The notes under the pieces are model-generated. The model saw only the letters and a list, made by a program, of their open reading frames with translations, did not search any database and had not been told where the DNA came from. A DNA stretch of 64,000 bases from an uncultured Bacteroidia bacterium (GTDB taxonomy: Bacteria; Bacteroidota; Bacteroidia; Bacteroidales; UBA932): positions 62,001 through 126,000 of the forward strand of contig CACWOH010000004.1 of the NCBI GenBank assembly GCA_902762435.1, read 5' to 3'. Positions 25,664 through 34,987 of this stretch are shown here, one piece after another. A program made the translations under genes and the position numbers. Every line of letters begins with the position of its first letter. Positions within the stretch are counted from its first letter, which is position 1.

Positions 25664-27725
25664 GCTCGCGGTTATCCTTGACGTTGTCGTAGTCGGACAT
25701 CACGGAGAGGATCATCTGCGAAAGGTACTGGGACTTCTGCAGGGCCAGTGCCTTGGCATCGTCCTCGGTGTAGAAAGAACCCGTCTCCTTGTTGGCGACA
25801 CGCACGACATAGGAACCCATCACGCCGCTCACGGGACCGAAGACCTCGCCTTCCTTGGCGACGGCCATGGCACCGAGCAGGGCCGGCTCCACGCTGGTGG
25901 AGGCCAGCGACAGGGCGTCACGATGCTCGACCTGGACGCCGAGGCGCTCGGCAGCCTCCTCAAGGGTGGCGGCACCGGCGATCTTGTCGGCGACTTCCTT
26001 CGTCTTGACATCCTGGATCTTCTCGGCATAGAGGCGGTCCTGAATCTGGGAAGCGACCTTCTCGACCGGGGTGTAACCCTCCTTGGTGGCATCCTTCACG
26101 GCGACGACGAAGAAGTAGTTGTTGTCCACGGTGATGATGTTGGAGGCCTTGCCGACCTTGTTGTCAAATGCCCAGCGGGTCACTTCCTTGGCGTTGTCGA
26201 TGGCGCCGTAGTTGGAGGTCGCCTCGCTGATGGTGGCCGGGTGGGAATAGACCTTGGTGGAGTCGATGGCCTTCTTGTAGCCGTCATAGCTGCCGCCGGC
26301 GAGGGTGGCGAAGGTGTTGGCCTGCGCGTAGAAGGAGTTGAAGGTGTCCTTGCTGGCGAGGGCGGTCTTCTCGAGGATGGCGACCTGCTTCTTCGCGACC
26401 GGCTTGGTCTTGTTGCTCACGACCACGATGTGCGTGCCGTACTGCGTGTTCAGGACGTAAGGCTGGTTCACGGCGGCCTCGAAGACACCCTCGAAGCCGG
26501 GGATCATGTAGGTCTGCGTCATCCAGCCGATGCTGCCCAGCTCGCCGTCGGCGGCGGAGCCCTGGTCGGCGGAATAGACAGCCGCAAGGTTGGCCAGGTT
26601 GCCGCCCTTCTTCAGCACGTTCAGCAGGCTGTCGGCCACGTGTTCCGCGTTCTCACCCTGCAGGAGGATGTGCTTGACGAAAGCGGAGTCGGGCAGCATC
26701 TTGCTGTCCATCTCGCGGGCCGCGTAGAAGGTGTTGCCGGCGGTGACGATCTGGGTCAGCTTGCTGCCGCCGAAGATCTGGGCGTCGATTTCGGGATTGA
26801 CCGTGGCGAGCTCGCCCGCCTTGTACCAGTAGTTGTCCAGGGCGCGGTCGGAGTTCTTGGAAAGGAACGCGCGCATGTTGTCGGTGGAAGCGAACTCGTC
26901 GTAGGCCTCGTTCATCGCGGCGCTGGCGGCGGCGACGTCCTCGGAGGACGGAACGACCTCGTAGACCACGTACTCGATCTCACGGGTGGCGTTCTGCTTG
27001 AAGAAATCCTTGTGGGCCTTGTAGTAGGCGCGGATCTCGTCGGAGGTCACGGTGACGGTGCTGTCGGGGACCACCGGATAATAGACCACGAAATAGTCCA
27101 CGTCAGCCGTGGTGTTGCCTTCCTGGACCGCCTGGGCGACCTGCAGCGCGTTGTCCATGCCGCTGGCGTTGAACAGGGCGCCGTACTTCGCATAGTACTG
27201 CTGGTTGTGGACCGTGTTCTGGATGTAGTCCCAGTAGGTGCGGAGCTGGCCGCTGCCGTCGGCGTCGACGCTCTCGATGAACGCCCGCAGGCGGTCGGCG
27301 GAGAAGTTGCCGGTCTCGTCCATAAAGACGGGATTCTGCGCCAGGGCGGGGGAGATGTACTCGCCGCTCATCAGGGACACCATTTCATTCTGACCCACGG
27401 TGATGCCGGCGTTCTTCGCGTTCTTGACAAACATGTATCTGTCGAGAAGCTCCTGCCAGGCGGCGTTGCGGATCTGCTTCTGGGTCTCCTCGTCGCGGCC
27501 TGCGCCGAGCAGTTCGTTGATGGTCGTGTAACGGTCGACGTCGGCCTGGAAATCCGTATAGGAAACGTTCTTGCCTGCGATCTGGCCGACGTCATACTTG
27601 GAAGACATCGAATTGAGCGCAGACTCCAGGGTGCTGGGGTCGATAATGAAGGAAAGGAGGGCCAGCGCGATGATGATGGAAATCACGAGGCCGAATTTAA
27701 CGCGTATTTTTTCAAGTACCGCCAT
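25653..27725 (-). CDS. ppiD: PpiD-like peptidyl-prolyl isomerase / periplasmic chaperone
   Basis: A 690-residue membrane-anchored periplasmic folding factor. Residues 11-29 (FGLVISIIIALALLSFIID) form the single N-terminal anchor, after the family opening MAVLEKIRVKFG. A SurA-N-like helical domain follows (about 35-230), then the parvulin domain (about 340-440) with AFVKHILLQGENAEHVADSLL, AVYSADQGSAADGELGSIGW and GTHIVVV. The C-terminal 250 residues are helical with a second, degenerate parvulin-like part. It is the last gene of the minus-strand envelope series; the 46 bases upstream hold no promoter match. Its stop codon sits inside a strong hairpin. Confidence 0.93.
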   Translation of the reverse strand: MAVLEKIRVKFGLVISIIIALALLSFIIDPSTLESALNSMSSKYDVGQIAGKNVSYTDFQADVDRYTTINELLGAGRDEETQKQIRNAAWQELLDRYMFVKNAKNAGITVGQNEMVSLMSGEYISPALAQNPVFMDETGNFSADRLRAFIESVDADGSGQLRTYWDYIQNTVHNQQYYAKYGALFNASGMDNALQVAQAVQEGNTTADVDYFVVYYPVVPDSTVTVTSDEIRAYYKAHKDFFKQNATREIEYVVYEVVPSSEDVAAASAAMNEAYDEFASTDNMRAFLSKNSDRALDNYWYKAGELATVNPEIDAQIFGGSKLTQIVTAGNTFYAAREMDSKMLPDSAFVKHILLQGENAEHVADSLLNVLKKGGNLANLAAVYSADQGSAADGELGSIGWMTQTYMIPGFEGVFEAAVNQPYVLNTQYGTHIVVVSNKTKPVAKKQVAILEKTALASKDTFNSFYAQANTFATLAGGSYDGYKKAIDSTKVYSHPATISEATSNYGAIDNAKEVTRWAFDNKVGKASNIITVDNNYFFVVAVKDATKEGYTPVEKVASQIQDRLYAEKIQDVKTKEVADKIAGAATLEEAAERLGVQVEHRDALSLASTSVEPALLGAMAVAKEGEVFGPVSGVMGSYVVRVANKETGSFYTEDDAKALALQKSQYLSQMILSVMSDYDNVKDNRERFF

Positions 27726-27771
27726 TGTTATGTTGTTTTTACAATTTTCCGATAAGGGGCTGCGAATTTAG

Positions 27772-28434
27772 TTATTTTTTTGGAAACGGCCCAATAAAAT
27801 TCACAGAATCAATGATTACGAGCGTACTATCCTGCACGACGACCCCGTACGCGTCGAACGGACGGTACAGGATCGAGTTGCGTACGTGGTCGTCGGAACG
27901 CATTCCGTACCCCTGCAGGAAACCCTGGCGGGAGTACATCTTGACATAGCAGTCGGTATAGACCTCCCGCTTCGCCTGGTCCCAGTAAATCGTGTCCGTT
28001 TCCATCGTTTCCTGCTCGATGACATTGTGCAGGATGACGTTGCCGAACGCCTCCCAGACCTCGTCCCGGTTCCGGTCCTTGGGCACGATGTGCCGCGCGT
28101 CGTCCGCCACGATGACCGACTCGAGCAGGCCCTCGTCGGTGTAGCCGTACACGGAAATCCCGTGCGGGAACGCATCGTACGAGGCCGTGTCGGCATCGTA
28201 ATGCTCCATCAGGTCGGATTCGATGCGCATCGACACCGAGCCGTTGCGGGTCTGCACGGCGAACATGTCGAAGATGCGCTGGGTGGGCGTCTTGTCCAGG
28301 TCGAGCCGGTCCGCCTCCCCGATCTGGCTGCCGCAGGAAACGACAATGCTGGCAACCACCACCGTGATTGCCAGCAAGATAAGACTTTGTCCCTTTCGGT
28401 TCAAACTAACGGGTACGCACCGTCGTCGTGGCAC
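27772..28434 (-). CDS. lptC: LPS export ABC transporter periplasmic protein LptC
   Basis: LptC anchors the lipopolysaccharide transport bridge at the inner membrane. The 220-codon frame begins with GTG at 28434 and overlaps the TPR gene by 29 bases. A TTG at 28404 would give MNRKGQSLILLAITVVVAS..SCG, a cleaner lipoprotein-like signal with VVSC as a possible lipobox, and would nearly remove the overlap; I cannot decide between the two. The core has LptC-type strands: FDMFAVQTRNGSVSMRIES, FPHGISVYGYTDEG and EAFGNVILHN. It lies between the TPR gene and ppiD, as in other Bacteroidetes, though the CorC/hemolysin gene often found here is absent. Confidence 0.87.
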   Translation of the reverse strand: MPRRRCVPVSLNRKGQSLILLAITVVVASIVVSCGSQIGEADRLDLDKTPTQRIFDMFAVQTRNGSVSMRIESDLMEHYDADTASYDAFPHGISVYGYTDEGLLESVIVADDARHIVPKDRNRDEVWEAFGNVILHNVIEQETMETDTIYWDQAKREVYTDCYVKMYSRQGFLQGYGMRSDDHVRNSILYRPFDAYGVVVQDSTLVIIDSVNFIGPFPKK

Positions 28435-29725
28435 GCATTCCGCCGCAGACGACCGTATAGGACTGGCCGCGGGTGACGTCGTACATGAAGGCCTCGGCGG
28501 TCTCCGGGAAGTACACGCTGTACTGGCCGATGTAACGGTTCGCCTCTTCCGTCAGGGACGGGTCGGCGGCCTTCGCCTTGTTCATGTAGTCGCAGGCCAC
28601 CCAGTAGGGGGCGCGGCGGGAGATCTCGTCGCCGCCGCAGCGGGTGGCGCCCCAGATGTTGCCGATCAGGAAGTAGGCCTTGCCGGCCATGGCCTCGTTC
28701 TCGTCCGCCACCTTGTTGGCGTACTCGAAGGCGCGGCCGTTCTGGCCTGCCTTGAAGCAGAGCGTGGCCAGCTCGTAGGTCCAGTCTCCCCGCTTGGTGT
28801 CGCCGGGCTCAAGTCCGGCCAGCGCGCTCTCCAGGTAGGAGACGGCCTCGCTGTAGTTGCCGCGGGCGCCGTGCAGACGGGACAGGTAGTAAGCGGAGCT
28901 CGGGGACGGATCGAGCTTGTTCATCGTGGTGACGGCCTGCAGGAAGAGGTCGTTGTTGTCGCAGCCCTCGGTGATGCTCATCGTCTTCACGATGCTCTGG
29001 GCGAGCGTCAGGTTGTCCGGATCGGCGGCCAGGCGCGGGGTGTACAGCTCCACGAGGGTCTCGCAGCTGGCGACCTTGCTGGCGGCGAACACGCTGCCCA
29101 TGTCGTTCTTGACGTTGGCCAGCTGCTCCTTGTCGGCGTCGTTCGCCGGCGAGATCGACTCGAGGAGGTCGCTGTTGCGCTGGTAGGCGTTGATCACGGC
29201 CTCGGCGTCCATCTGGCCGGCCTGGAACAGTTCGATGGCGGCCTGGAGGTCGAAGAGCAGGAGCGTCGGGCGGACCTTGGCCTGGTTCGCGGCGATGATG
29301 CTCTCGAAGCCGTCATAGAGCTTCTTGGGATCGTTCTTCACATAGTTGAACAGGTCCTGTCCCTTGTTGTTGAGGGCCGACACCGCGTTGTTGGGATAGT
29401 GCTGCGCACGGATATCATAAAGCGTGAGCAGGGAGTCCACCAGCTCGCTGCGGTACTTGGCTTCCCGGGTCTTGCTGATCATCTGGCGCATCAGGGTGGC
29501 GCCGTTGATGTAAAGGTTCTGGCTGGCCGTCGGCGGGCAGAGCCGGTAGGCGTTGCGCCAGCTCGGCATGGCCTCTTCATAGTTCTTCTGCTTGAAATAC
29601 TCCTGGTAGAAGGAGAGGTTCTTGATGCACTCAGCGCTGTCTGCGCCATACTTGCCCTGTGCGAAGAGGTTGTTCCCCGCCAGTGTTGCGGCAATGGTCA
29701 GAATGGCAATGGTTAACTTTTTCAT
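28406..29725 (-). CDS. Periplasmic TPR-repeat protein
   Basis: A 439-residue protein with a signal peptide (residues 1-22, NNLFAQ). The rest is almost wholly helical with TPR-like pairs, for example LSFYQEYFKQKNYEEAMPSW (about 37-56), SSAYYLSRLHGARGNYSEAV and ATLCFKAGQNGRAFEYANKV. Short Cys-containing stretches (CIKN, CPPT, EGCDNN, TRCGGDE) may form disulfides. Homologous genes sit between an outer-membrane barrel and lptC in many Bacteroidetes; a role in envelope assembly is plausible but unproven. The 33 bases upstream contain no promoter match, so it depends on upstream transcription. Confidence 0.85.
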   Translation of the reverse strand: MKKLTIAILTIAATLAGNNLFAQGKYGADSAECIKNLSFYQEYFKQKNYEEAMPSWRNAYRLCPPTASQNLYINGATLMRQMISKTREAKYRSELVDSLLTLYDIRAQHYPNNAVSALNNKGQDLFNYVKNDPKKLYDGFESIIAANQAKVRPTLLLFDLQAAIELFQAGQMDAEAVINAYQRNSDLLESISPANDADKEQLANVKNDMGSVFAASKVASCETLVELYTPRLAADPDNLTLAQSIVKTMSITEGCDNNDLFLQAVTTMNKLDPSPSSAYYLSRLHGARGNYSEAVSYLESALAGLEPGDTKRGDWTYELATLCFKAGQNGRAFEYANKVADENEAMAGKAYFLIGNIWGATRCGGDEISRRAPYWVACDYMNKAKAADPSLTEEANRYIGQYSVYFPETAEAFMYDVTRGQSYTVVCGGMRATTTVRTR

Positions 29726-29758
29726 ATGGCTATAATTGTTTATCCGTTTTAGTTTCCT

Positions 29759-31069
29759 TTACTGATACTGGACCTTCCGGAACCAGATGTCGAAGAGGTT
29801 GAACCCGATCGAGAAGTTTATGTACCGCTCGCGGACCATCTTGTCAGAGACCGCGCCCCGCTGTCCGAAATCGACGCCCAGCGTCAGGCCGTTGTAGTTG
29901 TTTACGATCGGCAGGGTGACGCCCAGCGTGATGCCTGTCGACGTTACACGGTTACCATCTAGCAAATAGTATTCCTTTTTGTGATAAGCCCCCACACGAT
30001 ACGCCACGTGGTTGAGATAATAACGGATGTCGTTGCGGTTCGGAATGAGTTCGAAACCTACACGATATGCCTCTGCAACGGTGCTGGAGAAGGATTTGCT
30101 GGCCGTGAAGGCGCGGTTGCCGTCCAGGCCGCAGGCGGTCCAGTCGGAACGCGTGTAGTCCGCGGCGAACATCCAGCGGCCGTTGTCTTTCAGCGAAAGG
30201 CCTACGCCGATTTCGCCGGCCAGCTGCACCTTCGAATCGGCGCCGAGCCTGTCCGACTTGAAATAGAGCGTGTCCGAAGCGGCCGTTCCGGCGGAGAAGC
30301 GGGAGTTTTCCGCGGTGCCGCCGAGGTTCGCCGCCGTGGTGTAGGTGGCGCCGATGCCGAGGACCAGCGCCGTTCCGAGCGGCTGCTCGTACTGGACGCC
30401 GAACTTGAAATTGCTGCCCGTCAGGCGGACGACCGATCCGTTCCGGATGCTGTTGTAGGAGGCGTCGTTGAAGGTCGTATAGTACGTCTTCTCGATCTTG
30501 CCGAAGTAGTAGTTCCACTGGGCGCCGACGGACAGGCGCTTGCCGATGCGGGCGCCGGCTGCGACGAAGCCCTTGTAGATGCTTCCGTTGCCGTTGGCGG
30601 AATAGGTGATGTTGCCGGTGCGGCCGATCAGGTCCGGATCCGTGTAGTTGAAGCTGTAGCCGAAACCGGTGTCGCTGAAGGGCTGGATGCCCACCATCAT
30701 GGCCGTCCCGTGCCAGAGCGGGAAGGACATAGCCAGGTCGTTGATGTTGAACGTGTTGCTGGCAGAGGTGATATTGCCCTGCTTGAACATCTTGTTGTCG
30801 CCGTAGAGCGAGAAGTCCGTCATGAAGGCGAGGCTGTCGCGGGCTGTCACGGCGGCGGGGTTCAGCAGGTTCAGGTAGCGGTTGTTGCGTACGCCCACGC
30901 CCACGCCGCCCATCGTCTTGTTCCAGGCGGTTCCGGGCTGGGCGAGGTCGCCGACTCCGTATATGGAATAGGGCGTGTACGTGCCCGTAGCCTGCCCGTG
31001 TGCGCTGAAAGCGGCGCACAGGGCGACGGTTACGGCCAAGACGGCTCTATTTAAGATTCTTCTCGACAT
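29759..31069 (-). CDS. Outer-membrane beta-barrel protein (FadL/porin-like)
   Basis: A 436-residue protein with a signal peptide (cleaved near AAFSAHGQ, about 24). It opens with TYTPYSIYGVGDLAQPGTAWNKTMGGVGV, similar to the plug-like start of Bacteroidetes FadL-type barrels. The remainder alternates hydrophobic and polar residues in strand-length blocks (MMVGIQPFSDTGFGYSFNYT, VVRLTGSNFKFGVQYEQPL). The C-terminus (FNLFDIWFRKVQYQ) is aromatic-rich. The gene overlaps coaX by 23 bases. The transported substrate is unknown; association with lptC and ppiD suggests a general envelope role. Confidence 0.85.
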   Translation of the reverse strand: MSRRILNRAVLAVTVALCAAFSAHGQATGTYTPYSIYGVGDLAQPGTAWNKTMGGVGVGVRNNRYLNLLNPAAVTARDSLAFMTDFSLYGDNKMFKQGNITSASNTFNINDLAMSFPLWHGTAMMVGIQPFSDTGFGYSFNYTDPDLIGRTGNITYSANGNGSIYKGFVAAGARIGKRLSVGAQWNYYFGKIEKTYYTTFNDASYNSIRNGSVVRLTGSNFKFGVQYEQPLGTALVLGIGATYTTAANLGGTAENSRFSAGTAASDTLYFKSDRLGADSKVQLAGEIGVGLSLKDNGRWMFAADYTRSDWTACGLDGNRAFTASKSFSSTVAEAYRVGFELIPNRNDIRYYLNHVAYRVGAYHKKEYYLLDGNRVTSTGITLGVTLPIVNNYNGLTLGVDFGQRGAVSDKMVRERYINFSIGFNLFDIWFRKVQYQ

Positions 31070-31775
31070 AGTCGTCCGTTATCAATGCCAGGCCCATAAG
31101 GACCAGATTGCAAACTACAAAGATGGAATTTTTCATCCGTTTGGCAAAATAAATTGCGTCTCCACCCGTAAATATTACAATACTGTCCGGCCTGCGCCTG
31201 ATGTATCCTTCAATTTCAAACATTATGCCCGAAATCACGCCGGACTCCACGGAGCCTGTCAGCGAGTGCCCTTCCGGGAGGATTTTTTCGGGCGTATCCA
31301 CGAGCGGAAGGGACTTCGAGTAGCGTTCCAGCGCCTTGAAGCGCGTCCGGCAGCCGGGGGAGATGTTGCCCCCCAGGTAGCGGCCGTCCCGGCCGAGGAA
31401 ATCCACCGTCAGCGTCGTTCCGAAGTCGAAGACGCTCACCGGCTTCTCCTTGAAAAGGTAGCCCGCGGCGATCAGTTCGGCCGCCCGGTCATAGGAAAGG
31501 TACTCGGGCAGGTTGTAGCGCAGCAGGTAGTTCGTGTGGGCCCGGTCCAGGATGAGCAGGTGCCCGCAGCGGCCGCGCAGGATCTCTTCCTCCTCCGGCG
31601 AAACGCCTTCTGCGGAAGCCACGGTCAGCACCTCGGGCCGGTCCTTCTCCAGCAGCGACAGCAGGTAGTCCATCATTTTCTCCCCCTGGTAACGGAAGGT
31701 CTTGCCGAGGGTGCTTCCCTCGGCCCAGGCGGCCTTAAGGGCCGTGTTGCCGGTTTCAACCAGGAGATTCGCCAT
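31047..31775 (-). CDS. coaX: Type III pantothenate kinase
   Basis: A 242-residue cytoplasmic enzyme for the first step of coenzyme A synthesis. CoaX landmarks are SVFDFGTTLTVDFLGRDG (ASKHA phosphate/adenosine motif with catalytic Asp), YLGGNISPGCRTRFKAL and VIFTGGDA. The first phosphate motif, normally DxGNT, reads ETGNT here with Glu7 for Asp, a conservative change at a metal-binding position. The C-terminal 23 bases overlap the next gene. A -7 element lies 13 bases upstream in the mfd-coaX gap, so coaX can be transcribed alone with a very short leader. Confidence 0.92.
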   Translation of the reverse strand: MANLLVETGNTALKAAWAEGSTLGKTFRYQGEKMMDYLLSLLEKDRPEVLTVASAEGVSPEEEEILRGRCGHLLILDRAHTNYLLRYNLPEYLSYDRAAELIAAGYLFKEKPVSVFDFGTTLTVDFLGRDGRYLGGNISPGCRTRFKALERYSKSLPLVDTPEKILPEGHSLTGSVESGVISGIMFEIEGYIRRRPDSIVIFTGGDAIYFAKRMKNSIFVVCNLVLMGLALITDDYVEKNLK

Positions 31776-31788
31776 AAACGCAATCGTG

Positions 31789-31796
31789 CAAAGTTA
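31789..31796 (-). promoter_or_regulatory. -7 promoter element for coaX
   Basis: On the minus strand this reads TAACTTTG, matching TAnnTTTG, within the 26-base gap between mfd and coaX. The leader would be under 10 bases. Confidence 0.6.
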
Positions 31797-31801
31797 CGAA
31801 A

Positions 31802-34800
31802 TTATCTCAACTTGCCCAAAACGGACCGGGCGTCCTGCAGGGACGGGACGTTCCGGACCACGATCTTGAGTTTTCCTTCGCTCTGCTTGAGTTCGTAGCG
31901 GGGTGTCGCCGACGCTTTTTCCAGCAGGGTGGCGAAAGTCTGCGACTTGTAATAGGGCGACATCTGGTTCGCAATGAAGAACGCGATCATCAGCCCGTTC
32001 TTCACGATGACCTTCTCGAAGCCCAGGGCGGCGCCCAGGTTCCGCAGCTTGACCACCTCGAAGAGGTTCTGCAACGCGGAGGGAAGAGCCCCGAAACGGT
32101 CGCACAACTGCGCGGCATAGCGGTCCAGTTCCTTGTCGGAAGACATCGCGTCCAGGACGCGGTAGATCCGGATCTTCTCCGCCGTCACATCGATGAACCC
32201 GTCGGGGATGAGGGCCGGCTGGTCCGTCTCTATCGTACAGTCCGTCACGAACTTGCCGCGGTCGCTCCGGGTGATGACACCCGTCTCCACGCCCAGTTCC
32301 TCCATCGCCTCCGCCAGGATCTTCTGATAGGTCTCGAAACCCATGTCCATGATGAATCCGCTCTGCTCGGCGCCCAGCAGGTTGCCGGCGCCGCGGATGT
32401 CCAGGTCCTGCATCGCGATGTTGAAGCCGCTGCCCAGGTCGGAGAATTCCTCGATGGCTTTCAGGCGCCGGCGGGCGTCGTCCGTGATGCTCACCAGCGG
32501 GGGCACGATCAGGTAGCAGAAGGCCTTCTTGTTGGAACGCCCCACCCGGCCGCGCAGCTGATGCAGGTCGCTCAGGCCGAAGTTCTGTGCCTGGTTGATC
32601 AGGATCGTGTTGGCGTTCGGGATGTCCAGGCCGTTTTCTATGATGGTCGTGCAGAGCATCATGTCGTAGTCGCCGCGGATGAAGTCCAGCATCTTGTTCT
32701 CCAGTTCGCGGGATTCCATCTGGCCGTGCGCCACGCAGATCTTCATGTCCGGGATCAGGCGGTGCAGGATGTCGTGGATGGCGGGCAGTTCCTCCACCTT
32801 GTTGTGCAGGAAGAACACCTGGCCGCCCCGGTTCAGCTCGTAGTTGACGATGCTCCGGATTTCCTTTTCGTCGAAGAGGATGATCTCCGTCTGGATGGGG
32901 ATGCGGTTGGGCGGCGGGGTGTTGATAATGCTGAGGTCGCGGGCGCCCAGCAGCGAGAACTGCAGGGTGCGGGGGATCGGGGTGGCCGTGAGCGTCAGCG
33001 TGTCCACGGACGCCCGGATCTGGCGGAGTTTCTCCTTCGCGGAAACGCCGAACTTCTGCTCCTCGTCGATGATCAGCAGGCCCAGGTCCTTGAACTCGAA
33101 ATCCTTTCCGAGAATCTTGTGCGTGCCGATCAGGATGTCTATCTGCCCGCTTTTCAGGCGCTTGCGGATATCCGTGATTTCCTTCGCCGTACGCAGGCGG
33201 CTGACGTATTCCACCGTGCAGGGCAGGTTCTGCAGGCGCTGGGTGAAGGTGTTGTAATGCTGCAGCGCGAGGATGGTGGTCGGCACGAGCACCGCCACCT
33301 GTTTGTTGTCGCCGACCGCCTTGAACGCCGCCCGGACGGCGATTTCCGTCTTGCCGAAGCCCACGTCGCCGCAGATGAGGCGGTCCATCGGGCAACTGTC
33401 CTCCATGTCCCGCTTGACCGCCTTCGTAGCGGTCTCCTGGTCCGGGGTATCCTCATACATGAAGGAAGATTCCAGTTCTTCCTGCAGATAGGTATCGGGG
33501 GAGTAGGCGAATCCCTTGGAGGCGCGCCGCTTGGCATACAGCTGGATGAGGTCCTTGGCGATATCCTTTACGCGCGACTTCGCGTTGTACTTGAGCGTGG
33601 TCCAGCTCTTGGATCCGAGTTTGTTGATCCGCGGAGGTTCGCCGTCCTTGGAACGGAAACGGGAAATCTTGTGCAGGGCGTGCACGGAAACGAACACTAC
33701 GTCGCCGTCCTTGTAGGTGATTTTCACCACCTCGCGCACCCGGCCGTAATCGTCGCGCAGACGGACCAGACCGCCGAACACGCCCACGCCGTGGTCGATG
33801 TGCACCACGTAATCCCCTATGTTGAAGGAATTCAGGTCGTTGAGCGTCAGCTGTTCGCTCTTCTCCACGCTGCGGCGGATGCTCACCCGGTGGAAGCGGT
33901 CGAAGATCTCGTGGTCGGAATAGCAGCAGACCTTGTCCTGCGCGTCGATGAATCCGTTGTGGACGTTCTTCCCGCATACGAACTCCGGGATGATTCCGCC
34001 GTTCTGGCCCAGAATGGACCGGATGCGTTCCAGCTGTGACTCCTTCTCGCCGTAGATATAGACCTTGTAGCCCGATTCGATGCGGCTGCGGATGTCTTCT
34101 GTCAGGATTTCGAAGTTCTTGTTGAAAGAAGGCTGCGGGGATATCTGGAACTGGACGGAATCGTCGCCGTCGTGCGAGAGGGGAGTGTCGATGAACACCC
34201 GCCTGAAACGCGCCAGCCCTTCGAAGAAAGGTTCCCGCGCGTACATGTCGGAAGAATCCAGCCACACGCAGGTATCTTTCGGAAAGATGTCCGACAGGGC
34301 CTGCCCGGCCGACTCCGGCGATCCGCTCAGCACGTCCGATACGATATCCACCGACTCCGCCTCTTCTTTTGACAGCTGCGTGTTGCAGTCGAAGGAATGG
34401 ATCTTTTCTATCTCGTTGCCCCAGAATGAGATGCGGTAGGGATTGCTGTCCGCGAACGAGAATATATCCACAATGGATCCGCGGATGGCATACTGCCCCG
34501 GAGCGGAAACAAAGTCCACTTTATCGAAGTTCTGCCCCGCCAGGGTCCGGATAATCTCGTCGTGGGAGATTTCCATCCCTACCCGGATCCGGAGTACGGA
34601 ATCGGTGATGGTCCGGGTGACGGGAATCTCTTCCGACAGCGCTTCCGGATAGCTGACCACGACCAGCAGTCCCCCTTCCCGGGAAAGGATCTTTCCGATG
34701 GCCGCCGTGCGCTGTACGCCCAGCGAAGACTTGTAATTGCTCCGCTCCACATTCTTTCCCGATTCCGGAAGGAAGAAAACGCGGTCCCCCTCTATCAGAT

Positions 34801-34987
34801 GATAGAGGTCCGCGGCACAATACTCCGCCGCTTCCTTGTTGGGGAGTACGACGACGTGCATCCCTTCCCGGGCCACCTGGGAAAGCACAAACCAGCGGGC
34901 GGACAGAAACAGCCCGCGGCAGAATACGTTCCGCTCGGAAAGTATCCTGTCACGCAGGAGTTCTGATGATTTCGAACTTATCAACAT
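31802..34987 (-). CDS. mfd: Transcription-repair coupling factor
   Basis: A 1061-residue DNA translocase that removes stalled RNA polymerase at lesions and recruits UvrA. Domain order is normal: the UvrB-homology region (1-350), the RNA-polymerase-interacting CarD-like domain around FNIGDYVVHIDHGVGVFGGL (about 388-407), then the helicase motor with GDVGFGKTEIAVRAAF (Walker A), LLIIDEEQKFGV (DEEQ box), TLTATPIPRTLQFSL (motif III) and DLHQLRGRVGRSNKKA (motif VI). The C-terminal TRCF domain is present. It is slightly shorter than the E. coli protein (1148). It begins the leftward-transcribed envelope series and borders the AT-rich gap. Confidence 0.97.
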   Translation of the reverse strand: MLISSKSSELLRDRILSERNVFCRGLFLSARWFVLSQVAREGMHVVVLPNKEAAEYCAADLYHLIEGDRVFFLPESGKNVERSNYKSSLGVQRTAAIGKILSREGGLLVVVSYPEALSEEIPVTRTITDSVLRIRVGMEISHDEIIRTLAGQNFDKVDFVSAPGQYAIRGSIVDIFSFADSNPYRISFWGNEIEKIHSFDCNTQLSKEEAESVDIVSDVLSGSPESAGQALSDIFPKDTCVWLDSSDMYAREPFFEGLARFRRVFIDTPLSHDGDDSVQFQISPQPSFNKNFEILTEDIRSRIESGYKVYIYGEKESQLERIRSILGQNGGIIPEFVCGKNVHNGFIDAQDKVCCYSDHEIFDRFHRVSIRRSVEKSEQLTLNDLNSFNIGDYVVHIDHGVGVFGGLVRLRDDYGRVREVVKITYKDGDVVFVSVHALHKISRFRSKDGEPPRINKLGSKSWTTLKYNAKSRVKDIAKDLIQLYAKRRASKGFAYSPDTYLQEELESSFMYEDTPDQETATKAVKRDMEDSCPMDRLICGDVGFGKTEIAVRAAFKAVGDNKQVAVLVPTTILALQHYNTFTQRLQNLPCTVEYVSRLRTAKEITDIRKRLKSGQIDILIGTHKILGKDFEFKDLGLLIIDEEQKFGVSAKEKLRQIRASVDTLTLTATPIPRTLQFSLLGARDLSIINTPPPNRIPIQTEIILFDEKEIRSIVNYELNRGGQVFFLHNKVEELPAIHDILHRLIPDMKICVAHGQMESRELENKMLDFIRGDYDMMLCTTIIENGLDIPNANTILINQAQNFGLSDLHQLRGRVGRSNKKAFCYLIVPPLVSITDDARRRLKAIEEFSDLGSGFNIAMQDLDIRGAGNLLGAEQSGFIMDMGFETYQKILAEAMEELGVETGVITRSDRGKFVTDCTIETDQPALIPDGFIDVTAEKIRIYRVLDAMSSDKELDRYAAQLCDRFGALPSALQNLFEVVKLRNLGAALGFEKVIVKNGLMIAFFIANQMSPYYKSQTFATLLEKASATPRYELKQSEGKLKIVVRNVPSLQDARSVLGKLR

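Noticed and set aside
32920-32928. TGTTGATAA, a further TTATCAACA-type DnaA-box-like word
   Set aside because: It lies in mfd coding sequence for an Ile-Ile-Asn-Thr segment of the helicase and shows the word can occur without function.
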